Source: Diadema setosum (taxonomy: Eukaryota; Echinodermata; Echinoidea; Diadematoida; Diadematidae). From it: a stretch of DNA of 64,000 bases. Within the stretch, counting starts at the first letter, position 1. Each line of letters opens with the position of its first letter. The stretch spans positions 23,759,337-23,823,336 of the forward strand of contig CM067065.1 of NCBI GenBank assembly GCA_033980235.1, in the 5' to 3' direction. Of this stretch, positions 44,881-55,509 are shown piece after piece. Below the pieces are notes generated by a model. It was not told the DNA's origin, did no database searches, and saw nothing but the letters and a program-made list of their open reading frames with translations. The position numbers and the translations under genes were made by a program.

Positions 44881-45767
44881 GTTAGATCACGAAAGTAAGC
44901 TTCGGGTTCAGCGCCCGCGCAATTCAAATACCCTGACAAAGCGCAATAATGGGGGGCACAAGGGACGTTTTGGTTCAAATTCTTCCAAAAGCACCAAATA
45001 TGGCACACGTGTAGCCTAAACCATACTATTTCGATTTTTGATGGGCGCCAAGAAGGACGCCCTCAAGTGCGGCCATATTGGCAAAATCCGATATGGCCGC
45101 CATGCAGGTTTAAAGGTCACTTGCAATTGAAAACATAAAAGGGTTACAATCATTTAAAAAGTCAGTTTTAGAGGTTTTATGGGTCAAGAAATTCGAATCT
45201 GAAGTTGTTTTCATGGTCTGAAGTCAACTTTTTCTTATAGGGTCACCTAAATGTCATTTAGGGGTCGGGCCATTGTATTCATAAGAGGTAATTTAAAAAT
45301 GGCTTGCCCATGGTCAATTTGCAGTATTTTAGGAATGCCAGCCTTGGTAATAGCATTGCAGATGTTGACGGCAGAAAAAAAAGGCATATTTCTTGTAAAG
45401 GGTGCTCCCCGCGGGGCGCGAATATTGTTTTTTTTCGTACATGGAAACGCTATGGAACATGAATTATTCATAAGTTGAGCTGAAAGACTGAAATGCGCAA
45501 GCGCGTTTCTTCAATGAAAGGGTTCATAATTTCATGAGCTACCTCACATGCGATCACCAGCTGTGTCGATCCATGTTTTGAAAGGGGGGGATGGGCAAAA
45601 GTTGAAACAATGTATTTCATGCAAATTCTATTGGCTTTGTAGTATTTTTTAAACATATTTTCGCATTGCGTTTTATGAATTTCTAAGTTGCCGAAATTAT
45701 TGGGGAAAAACAATATTTCTACCCCCCCCCCCCCATCGACGCCTCTGCCGCTCACTCGTTCTTGCAG
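44881..45767. other. Spacer, no gene recognised
   Basis: Contains the short palindrome CTAACTTCGCGAAGTTAG at 44868-44885 and two copies of a GGCCATATTGG/ATATGGCC phrase (45070-45100). No frame with a recognisable domain. A poly-C run lies just before the possible exon at 45768. Confidence 0.4.
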
Positions 45768-45834
45768 ATTTTTAGAGGCAATAATAGATACCGTGACCAC
45801 AACAAGTCTTACTACCGTTGACCACGCCGCCAAA
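45768..45834 (+). CDS. Possible vWA-domain exon 1
   Basis: Acceptor CGTTCTTGCAG and donor AAAGTACGT bound a 67-bp open segment reading FLEAIIDTVTTTSL, then TTVDHAAK. This fits the first amphipathic helix of a von Willebrand A-like fold. It starts with one leftover base and ends in phase 0, compatible with the exon at 46755. The earlier strand with the DxSxS metal site was not found upstream, where repeats begin. Confidence 0.35.
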
Positions 45835-46014
45835 GTACGTTTGACAGTAGTTTTATATTGTTTCTTTTGGTACTTGTTTGTTTTGTTTTGTTTTTTAATA
45901 AACAACTACAACACAATTTCATAAGTGATTCAGGAAATTACGCAGGGCGTTTGTCCCCTCCGTGTAGATCCCGTGACTGACATAAATTTGTATAAATTAA
46001 CCTAATCAATTCAG

Positions 46015-46235
46015 AATTCTGTGCTGTAGTTTGATAGCTACTACAATGCCCTATCAGATAAAACAAATAGAATGAAAATCCACTGTAAGATATCTTGAGA
46101 AGTAGCATTTCCATTTTGGGGGGAAATTTGCATATCAAAGGCCTTATGAACTTTAGAATTATGTGTTAAGTTTGGTAGCTCCCAGCAAGCCCTATCAGAT
46201 AAAACAACCAGAATCAATTAGAAGTAGCATTTGTG
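46015..46235. repeat. Diverged direct duplication
   Basis: The phrase CCCTATCAGATAAAACAA and its surroundings occur at 46048 and 46190, each ending with AGAAGTAGCATTT. This is an old local duplication. Confidence 0.6.
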
Positions 46236-46342
46236 TGTGTGTGTGTGTGTGCGTGTGTGTGTGTGGGCGTGTGCGTGAACTTGTGTGTGTCACCTGTGTG
46301 TGTGTGTGTCACCTGTGTGTGTGTGCGTGTGTGTGTGTGTGC
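46230..46342. repeat. (GT)n microsatellite with CACCTGTGT blocks
   Basis: A GT run with two interspersed TGTCACCTGTG phrases. Confidence 0.9.
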
Positions 46343-46444
46343 TTGAAGAAATTGCCACACACGTGTCTGCGTACGGAGCCTATTTCATATACCATAGTAG
46401 TCCCCTGGCGAACTATGACGGGGACAAAAAGTCTGGCCTCTAAG

Positions 46445-46650
46445 ACTAGCTTGCGCGTACATTCGAGACTAGCCCCCCCCCCCCCCCCTTGTCTCGAATG
46501 GGTGCGTTCATCGAACATATTCCGCCCAACGCACCCTTTCGAGACAAACGGGGTGGGGGTAGGGGGTAGGGGGTTTGTCTCGAACGGGTGAGTTGGGCGC
46601 TCCGCTCCACTCCACTCCGCGCCGCACCCTTTCGAGATAAGCCACTGCAA
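46445..46650. repeat. Cluster of TTGTCTCGAA motifs
   Basis: (T/G)TCTCGAA or its inverse TTCGAGACAA occurs at about 46461, 46490, 46537, 46576 and 46628, mixed with a poly-C run (46471-46488) and GGGGTA repeats. Another both-orientation motif cluster. Confidence 0.6.
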
Positions 46651-46754
46651 TCAATGTTGTACCTGTTTCGTTCTACGCGTTTCGTTGTCGTTGTCAGTTT
46701 TGAGTTTCCAAATCGAGCTAAGATCATTTTAATTCAGCATATTTCATATTTCAG

Positions 46755-46997
46755 AAAAAAAGAGGTAAATTTGGGTATCATCATATGAGTAGTGATGTGT
46801 CTCATGTCGTAGCAATCCTACTTCTCCTTCTGAAAAAAGTACCATCCGGGGTACCTACGGAAAGGCGTGAAAATACGATTTACTTGATAACAAATGCAAA
46901 CCGAATCGACGTGAAAAATGTTGCTCTGCATTCAAGAGAGCCCCATCTAATCAAGGAAGTCATGTCGGCTGTCATATCACCTCCCCTTCAAACAGTC
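46755..46997 (+). CDS. Possible vWA-domain exon 2
   Basis: Bounded by the acceptor TTTCATATTTCAG and the donor GTC then GTATGT, and open through 81 codons in phase 0. It reads SSDVSHVVAILLLLLKKV, then ENTIYLITNANRID, then HLIKEVMSAVISPPL. A helix rich in Leu followed by a buried strand (TIYLIT) matches the centre of a vWA domain, where the strand usually ends TDG. Here it ends TNA, so the metal site is altered or the assignment is wrong. Middle strands expected between exons 1 and 2 are missing. Confidence 0.4.
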
Positions 46998-47148
46998 GTA
47001 TGTTTACAATTAAACGATTGTAATAAATATCTCCTCATAAATAGTTTCCAAAAAACATATTCATAAATATGAATTTTGAAATACGTCATTGCCATTTTCA
47101 TTTCATTATCACCATCGTTAATACTTTGTTTGTTTGTTGATTTCACAG

Positions 47149-47213
47149 GAATTGGGTGGAATCCGTATCGCAGTGGTAAAAAAAGCAACCTGGATCAAAG
47201 AAAGTAATAATGG
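47149..47213 (+). CDS. Possible vWA-domain exon 3
   Basis: Acceptor TTGATTTCACAG and donor GTATGTT bound 65 bp reading ELGGIRIAVVKKATWIKES. GGIRIAVV matches the late vWA strand (usually G(I/V)x(I/V)xxIG). Its phase agrees with exon 2. No further exon could be identified downstream to 49 kb. Confidence 0.4.
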
Positions 47214-49330
47214 GTATGTTTTAAGATTATGATAACATTATTTCATGTTGTATGCTATATTTCTTCTCTTTATCATGGCATTCCTAACATTTTATACAAT
47301 AGAGTATTATACACTTCTTAAAAAAAAATGAGACTGATCTTATCAGTCTGTTTGTGTATGGTTTTTGTTTGTGTTTCTCCCGGATGATGGGGGTGGTATA
47401 TTATGTAACACTATGTTACAATCTTCCTGAATAACAAAAGAATATGATTTTTCTTTCACCTCAAGTAACTTAACATGGCAAAAGCTACCCATACTTATAT
47501 TTAACATTCGATTTTGTAGAACTGTAATGTGTTATAAAAGTAGCGTGCACAATTTCTTTTCGGTATTAACTCCTTTGCGCCCATATGGATAGATTGTAAA
47601 TGTCTTGAGTGTTTACGCAAAGTGTTTGTAAAAATAAAAACCCAATTTGGATTGATTCTTCAAATATATCAAACCGTTAAATATTGACATACAGTTATGA
47701 AACGTAAGATTTATTTTTTATCCCTGTGCCAAGCAAGATAATTATAGCAACATTATCGCTTTCTGGATCAACTGGAAAACATCAAGCAATGTCACACCTA
47801 ACCTACTTGCAAATACCCTGTGGAAGGATAACAAAATGTGTGATTCGGCCAAATTACCTCTCCATCAAAATTATTCAACATTTTATCTAAAGCAAATTCG
47901 ATAATTACCCTAACATGTCCCACAAAGGAAGTGAGGAAGAAGACAATACCGAGAAGACCTTTAAGTTTTCCTTTTGCAGCAACTGCTTAGTTGTGCAATC
48001 GGATAAATCGGATACTCTGTTTGCACATAAATCAAACAATATTTGGAATAAATTATGTCCTTTGAGCCCTGCTTATGAGTTTTCTTTAACGAAGAATAAA
48101 CACTTGACAATCGTGGACATCTTGGAAATCTTATTCTCGCACTCATGAGCATAGTCCCTAAAAACACTGTGATAATCCTCATATCAGCTCACTACACTGG
48201 GGTCAAATTTGGAAATTACCGACCCATTGCAATGTTGTTTATGGTTTATTGTGCTCAAAGTGTAGAATCTGTCTTTGGCATCCAGATACGTAGAATTAAA
48301 TACAAACCAACAAACAAATAACAGCAGGAATCATTGCAATCAATGTTATTTATGATGGACACGGGATATATACAGACCCCCTTATAAATATTTATGGGTC
48401 AGAATTTTGAACGATGTACAATTGAGCCAAAACAACGCCACATTTAAAAAGTAGGAATTACTCCAAATTATTACCTGAAAGATTACGATTCAAGCTTTTA
48501 TAGGTTTTCCGAAATGAACAAGTTTTTATTTACCGCGGAAGTTTACCATGTCCAGAGCGGCTGCGCATACATTTGAATACCATTTAACATAGCTTGCAAT
48601 GATCTGATTCAGTTCAAAATCGTAACGAAATATCTTCAGGGATATGTGTATGTGTTGGCAGAATGTTAAGCTTGTACTCTTAACCTATCCGTAAAGGTAG
48701 ACAACTTATAATTTAACCCAATTCGTTATTTCTCTTGAAATATTTCTCTTTCGCTAAAAACTGTCTCCAATTTACGCGTATTTCACAGAAACTCAATATT
48801 TTTCGACCTCTTATTTCACTATCCCATACTTTAATCCTTAACTCTTTATGTGCCACGTTCGCACGTCCGACTCAGTCGACGGCGTGCCAACTTCGCATAT
48901 TCTGCTCAAACCCACAAACCCGCCCAAACCGATCGATAAATCGCCAAATGCCGCAGTACAATGAAAACGTTTCTCGAGATTCCATTCCTGTCACATGTAG
49001 CTTGCTTTTAATGTGATGATTGGCTATCAAGTGGTGTTCGCAAATGTATTTGTGAGTAAATTCTAAGTTTCAGGCACTGTTTTGTCTGCAAAAGTCATGC
49101 GTTTACAATAATGTAGCCACTGGTCCATTATAAGAAGAACGATTATAGATTTGTTATACAATTTACATCAACAGAAAGCTTGGCATTTTCTCTACGCCTT
49201 TGCTCATTACATGACCAAGGGAACTGAAATCTAGTGAACGTTTATATGCAGATTTGAAAAGCAGAATGTTTTCCCCCAAAGCATGACTACGTTGCTGTCT
49301 CAGAATAATGTGGCACACAGGGGGTTTACA
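47214..49330. other. AT-rich, no gene recognised
   Basis: About 2.1 kb with no recognised exon, repeat or RNA. The 77-codon plus frame at 47915-48148 has no domain and no good splice context; it could be real but cannot be supported. Confidence 0.4.
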
Positions 49331-51534
49331 CCATGGCACATAAAAAGTTAAGCCCCTGTCACACTTTGCCGGATACGCTGTAGGCCCACCGTACAAAAAA
49401 AAAAAAACAGGCGATATTTTGCTCAACCTTAGAGGAGCGTAGGGCCTACGTGCACGGTAAAGGGGCCGCACCAAACGGACAAACGACGAACCTGGGAAAA
49501 TTGTGTACAAGACAGTGAAACGTGCGCAAACGAATGAGAAACGAATATGAACTGCTTGCCCACTGGACACAACGCACGAGGAACAAATAGGTGACGCATG
49601 AGACGTACATCGAACGTCAGAGATCCATTGACGTGACGGCTATTGGGCTATTCATTTATTACATCATTACATGTATTACATCAACCACTGGGCCAGTTCC
49701 GTTTCTACTATACGTGTACACTTCACGTCACATCTCATAATAAGCTCCCACCAATATGCAAAAACTCCTCCTCAGTATAAGTTTACGCAGTTTTTGCGCT
49801 GTTTTACGTAATTTTTGCGTAGTTTGCGTCGTTCTTACTCGGACAATGCGCGAAATATGCATGAAATATCGGTGATTGTTTGCAAAAATGTTGCCGCTAT
49901 CGCGTTCATGCGCAAATAATGTGCGATTCATACACAGTTCATTAGTGATAATACGCAGATTGTGCGTGGTTTACCGTGGACCTCAGTCGTCGCGCACAAC
50001 CACGTACTCGCCATATTTGGCTCCTTTGCGTGCGCTGAAAATGCGTGGTTTGTTAAGGTGCAATCACATATCGCCGGTTTAGATGGCGGTTCATGGCGGT
50101 TCAGCAAATCGCCGTGCTCCGCCAAAGACCGTGTTTACACCGTGCACAAACCGTGGTCATCCGTCACTCATCCGCCATGAACCCCGAGAACCGCGGGGAA
50201 CCGCCAGAAAAATTAAACATGTTTAATTTTTCGTGGCGGTCTTGGCGGTTTGAAATGGACCATGTTCACATCGCCGTTCATCGTGTAAAGAACGGCATTC
50301 TTCGTGTTTGCACCGCAAGATCCGTGATAATATCGTGTTAAACCGTCATTATTTTCAAGCGAAAAGAAACAATGAACTTAAAAGAGAATGATGGCTCCGG
50401 CGACTCTTCGTGGCGGAGCAATAAAAATGGAGAAAAAAAAAAAACAAACAAAGATGACCCATAATGCAAGTTCGGGTAAATATATTGAATGCTATAGTTT
50501 TCTTACTTCTTTAAAGCAGAAATTTATAGAGAATCTAGAAATATGACAAGTTTGATATCTACGGAAAGCTAAGAAGCTAGTTAACAAAACTGGATATCTT
50601 TTAGACGATGTAACTTTACCCCCAAACTGTTTTTGAGATTGAAAAAACACCCAATTTCCATGACCACGTAGCTCCGTTCGCTACAAGAAATATCGGATTT
50701 GAGCGACGTCACCTAATGTGTATGAGCTGACTTGCCGTACGGCAATATGAGACGCTCTGGCAAAACCCGAAACTTCTCGGCAAATGTGATTTCGCGCTAC
50801 AGCCCGAAAAAGGTCAAAAAATGACCTACCTCAGGGACCAAATTGACATTTTGGTATCACGTTGTAGGGGAAATTTTCTAGTTTCTGATTGATATCAACA
50901 GCATTTCAAAATACAACCTACAAAATGTGGAATTTCGAAGAGAAAAGTGGGATGTCAATCTCACATGTTGGCCAAAATCTTACGTCTAAAGACCAAATCG
51001 CCTTCGCTTAGGCGATTGTGTCTTAGATATTCTGCGTCGAACCCTGACACATTTATTTTGGTACCTACAGAAAGCTCTACCTCTGCTTATTCCAAATATG
51101 GTAATGGCATGATGTCATGCTTCTCACTTTCATTCATGAATTCGTCTGAAACATGCGTAAGTTTATGCAAATCGTCTCCCAGACACGTGATCGAAATACG
51201 TGTTCACGATTGGTCAACTGCGCCGAGGACCTCCTTGTTTACAAGCAACCTACGTGTTATACTATGGGGATCGCTGCAGCAGCGGTGCATGCTTGCATGC
51301 AACACGTGTATCGTCACTGCTGCTCAGCACGGAAATGTTGCAGTTTCCCGCTTTTTTAGACTGTTTTTTTTTTTAGCAAGTTGAGGTAGAAATTGGAATT
51401 TAAACCAACACACAAGAGAAAAAGAAGGTCACATTTATCTAACAAACCTTCATCATGCCATTTCGAAGAAGAATCAAGCTGAAATCACGGCATCAAGTAA
51501 TACTTCTTCACTGCCTATTCTGCTGGTACTGTTG

Positions 51535-51872
51535 TGCGTACACCTGATCACGGCAATCGCGAATCTTTAGCTGATTACGGTAGGTTTTGTGCTTTTCAAA
51601 CGTCGTATTTCCGTAAATTTATGGGTGTAAAAATGATTTCCAATTAATCACAGCTCTTTGACTTAGTTATCATCCTTCATGACTATGTAAGATTACCTCA
51701 GCTATACGCAATTCCCCCACAATGATCGATTTGTTGTAATAATAATAAAATCAAATTGTGGCTGTACGAAGGAACAGCTGGTCACGGCAATCGTGAATCT
51801 TGAGCTGACGATAGGTTTTGTGCTTTTAAAACTTTGTTTTTCCGTAAATTTATGGGTGTAAAATATGATTCA
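51535..51872. repeat. Direct repeat pair
   Basis: About 100 bp around TCACGGCAATCG(C/T)GAATCTT and TCCGTAAATTTATGGGTGTAAAA occurs at about 51548-51635 and again at 51779-51868, with minor changes. Confidence 0.7.
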
Positions 51873-52327
51873 AATGGACACAAACAAACAAACAATTTCA
51901 CGACGTGAATATGTAGTTTTGGCGGACGATTTATTCTAGATTGACAACAAATTGACAACAATTACAATTACAATTACCAATTTCCTGAAAAGTGCACACA
52001 GTTTGCCTATAGATACGTAAATCCCACTGGATTGCATACACACGTGGTGACGTCACAGATTTGGCACTTTTCGTAGTCGCATCGAACTTTTTCCAGTGCT
52101 CAAATTTGGTAAAAATAAAGATTCTTATATTCAAAGCAGACACAACTTTATTGCATGATTTATGTAAGAAATTAATCAAAATAACATTAAATGATGGAAA
52201 ACAGTCAATTTATATGATATTATTTCCTATAAATTTCTTCTTTAACACATATACAGTAACAAAAAGTTATTAGGTATGTTTAATAGTACATCATTTACAT
52301 TAAAAGGTAAGTTCATAATTTTATTAA

Positions 52328-52877
52328 AGGTAGGGAATCCCATTTGCATATCTTAAATGAAGAGTTGTAGAAATACAGTGGTATGTTGAAGAGAGTACCA
52401 TTTTAGAAACTCCCATAAAGTATTGAAATTGGAAGGTAACATTTAGTTCATTTTTATTGACCGTTAGAGTTTGAATTGAATTTTTTTCGGGGCTCACCGT
52501 AAATTCCAGTACATTACTAGGCTACCTTTGCAGACCCATGCACTGCATGTGTGTCCATCATGTATATTTTGTGAAGAAAGTTCATCAAAACTTCCAAACA
52601 TTTCTATATACATTCTTGCCACACACTCTATATGTTATAACATCAGCTCTTATACTTTTAGATTTGTGTTTATAGATAAAAAAATACAGAAGACTGCAAC
52701 AAAAATTAATTGTGGCTGACACACAGAACTACCGAGTAGTTGAGTTTTGTGCATTATTCAAATTGTAGATAACTGTTGACTTCCAAATTTCTCAGCAGTG
52801 GCCTAAACAAGTCCCCTGAGGTTCATATTCAATGTTTTGCTGCATTTTGGGAGGTCTGTAAAAGGTATCCCCTACCT
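52328..52877. mobile_element. 550-bp MITE, TSD TTAA
   Basis: Flanked by TTAA (52324-52327 and 52878-52881). Short imperfect ends AGGTAGGG(A/G)AT(C/A)CC are inverted. Non-coding. Confidence 0.6.
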
Positions 52878-52944
52878 TTAAAGCTTAACAGCTTTTAAGA
52901 TGGCCAGCAACGTGAACCTGATAATTTATACACAGAAGACTTAA

Positions 52945-53500
52945 AGGACAAGTCCACCTTCATAAACATAAGGATTGAGAGAATGCAGCAATATTAGTAG
53001 AACACATCGGTGGAAGTTTGAGGAAAATTGGACAATCTGTTCAAAAGTTACGAATATTTAAAGTATATGCGCAGTCACTGCTGGAAGAGAAGACTACAGT
53101 GTATGTCGTCACATACGTACAACTATAATAAGGACAATAAAAAGAGAATTTCACTAAACTTTACTTTTTGAATAAAGTGCACATTTCTTCGACTTGCTAC
53201 TGACGTATGTTAAGGGTAATATTATTCCCCCTGCCTTCTGAAAGAGAGAAGTCGAGTGTTCTTTTGCTATGCGAGAAGATGGAAATATGTTGAATTTTCT
53301 TTATTCTTTCTTTGTACCGTTGTACTCATGTGACATCACAAGCTATAGTAGTCTTTTCATCCAGCCGTGACTGAGCAGAAACTTCAAAAATTCATAACTT
53401 TTGAACGGATTGTCCGATTTTGCTCAAACTCTCGCTGATGTGCTCTACTAATATTGCTGCATTCACTCAACCCACATGTCTATGAAGGTGAACTTGTCCT
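52945..53500. mobile_element. 556-bp MITE, TSD TTAA
   Basis: Flanked by TTAA (52941-52944 and 53501-53504). Ends AGGACAAGT(C/T)CACCTTCATA are inverted and the similarity extends about 90 bp inward (GAATGCAGCAATATTAGTAG on both sides). Non-coding. Confidence 0.9.
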
Positions 53501-53725
53501 TTAATGTAAATATGTTGGGTTCTGCTTTTGTGATTATGTAGGGACCTACGCCTATTTGTAAGACTGCATGTTGATACAGATATGTTGAAACTAAAGAGAG
53601 TTGAAGGAAAAGCAATGTTGAAACTTGAAAAAAACCCACCATTATTATGTTACGTGAACCTGTAAGTAAAGAGTAAACTATGCACATATACTGTATGCTT
53701 CTTTGATAATGTGTAGTGTACATAT

Positions 53726-53973
53726 GAAGAGTTTGTTTGCAAAAACCGATAACTCCATATTTGCCAAATGGAGATATTTGCGATTAAAGGTCAAGAAAAA
53801 TAAAGAGAATAATAAGAAAAAATGTACTTCTTTTGACCATAACTTAAAAAATGTACCTTTATATGTAGTGACCGATATATCATTTGAAAGGTATTACTTT
53901 GTACTTTATGACAGAGACATTACTTGAAAAATCTTCAAAAATGGACTTATCGGTTTTTGCGAACAAACTCTTC
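53726..53973. mobile_element. 248-bp MITE, TSD ATAT (copy 2)
   Basis: Same family as 35933-36179: ends GAAGAGTTTGTTTGCAAAAA, inverted, flanked by ATAT (53722-53725 and 53974-53977). The two copies are highly similar along their whole length. Confidence 0.9.
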
Positions 53974-54908
53974 ATATGTCTTTTTACCAACTGTTGTTAA
54001 AGATATTATTATTATGCAGTGTATTATCATCATTACCGTTTTTATATAGCGCATAATACCTTTGGCAAGGTTTCTAGATATGAACAGGAAAAGGTAATTT
54101 CATAAACAGTAACATGCTGCATAAATCATCATCTACAATCACTATGTTACTATTTTAAAGATAAGTTTTTAAAAACATTTTGGACTTGTTGATGGAACTT
54201 GCATGTTTTATCACTTTGGATGCTGTTCCACAGTTCTGGGGCGGCATAAACTACGTTTGCCATAGTAGTTTGTTGTAATGGATCGAGGGTATCACATATA
54301 GATTCCCCTTACAATTCAGGAATTCTCATAGGCTCATATTTCACAAGGAGCTCTGATAGGTAAGAAGGAGCAATTTTGTGAAAAGATGGATAAACAAGCA
54401 ACAAGATCTTAAATTCAATACGCGAAATAATTATGTGAAAACTTCATCAAGAAAGAGTTAAAAAAAAGAGAGATGTTGAAACAAGCAAGTACTTGCACAT
54501 CAATTGATAAATAAACATGCAAATGAACAGGAAACTTTGGAAACTATGTTAGATTCTGCTTTGAAATGTATGTCTTTTTAATGACAGTTAATACAGATAT
54601 TTTAAAAATTAAAAGAGAAAGAGAAAAAGCACGTTGAAACTTGAAGATAATTGGTTGTTGCATTACTTATTTCAATCTGTAAAACACAGGGGGTTACAAC
54701 GTTTCTTATTTTCTTTAAAATTGTGTTTAGCTAACAAAGCAAAATGTTGAAACCCATTGAGGACAATTGAAAGGGTTCTGATTGCATCCAACTACATGGG
54801 CTTGGTATTGACTCCTCCACCTTCCGGGGAGATCCGTGTTACTACCGCGTCAATCCGCGTTTGCTCCGTGTTCAAAACGTGTTGAGAACGTGGTCAAATT
54901 GCGTTTAA

Positions 54909-55257
54909 AGGCATAATTTACCATTTGCAGATGAAAGCATTAGTGCTTTAAAATAGTTCTAAAATGTGAGTTAGGGATAGAAACAACCACTGTCAAAATT
55001 TGAATCCGTATAATCAATGTTAAGTGTTGTTAAATACACAAAATGTGAACAATAGTTATAATAAAAATGTTTCCAGACTAAACCGTATACAGTTACGGTT
55101 TACTGAGAAAAACCATGATATCTCCTTATATTTTAGGTTTTATTGCAAATATTTCATATGGTAGGATGTTTTATGATACAACAGACCTACACATATGCAT
55201 CAAATGTGATACCTTGAGCATTTTTGAAATCACTGCTCCCAAAGGTAAACTGGACCT
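54909..55257. mobile_element. 349-bp MITE, TSD TTAA
   Basis: Flanked by TTAA (54905-54908 and 55258-55261). Ends AGG(C/T)...(A/G)TTTACC are short and imperfect. It lies in the right flank of the 5.3-kb TIR structure. Confidence 0.55.
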
Positions 55258-55509
55258 TTAAGTGTTTTCCGCCATCATTGGGACACGGTTCACGGCGGTT
55301 TGAGAACCGCCATGAACCGCCATCTAAACCGGATGTGTGATCGCCCCTTTTGATTTTTTGCATGATATTTCCGTAGTTCTTGTGCAATTCATCGGAAATT
55401 TTCATCCCGTAGATCATGCAGCGAAAATTCTTGACGGACAAGCACGCAAAACCATTTTTTTTGCGTGATTCATGCATTTACGTGACTTTTGGGCAGTGTG
55501 ACCGAGTCC

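Larger units (their letters stand above)
50055..55349. mobile_element. 5.3-kb TIR structure with nested MITEs
   Basis: The ends AAGG(T/G)GC(A/G)ATCACA and the stretch CGGTTTAGATGGCGGTTCAT that follows are inverted between 50055-50110 and 55262-55349. Both flanks are rich in GAACCGCC/GGCGGTT motifs in both orientations. Inside are four MITEs (52328, 52945, 53726, 54909). After removing these, about 3.6 kb of AT-rich, non-coding DNA remains. A possible imperfect 5-bp duplication (TTGTT/TTGAT) flanks it. The transposase is not present. Confidence 0.6.

Noticed and set aside
50947..51384. 145-codon plus-strand frame
   Set aside because: Ser-rich and hydrophobic, without a recognisable domain, splice sites or conservation evidence; inside a repeat-dominated region.
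49353..55500. Possible outer TIR AGCCCCTGTCACACT (49353) against GGGCAGTGTGAC (55488)
   Set aside because: The similarity is short, arms do not extend, and no target duplication was found.
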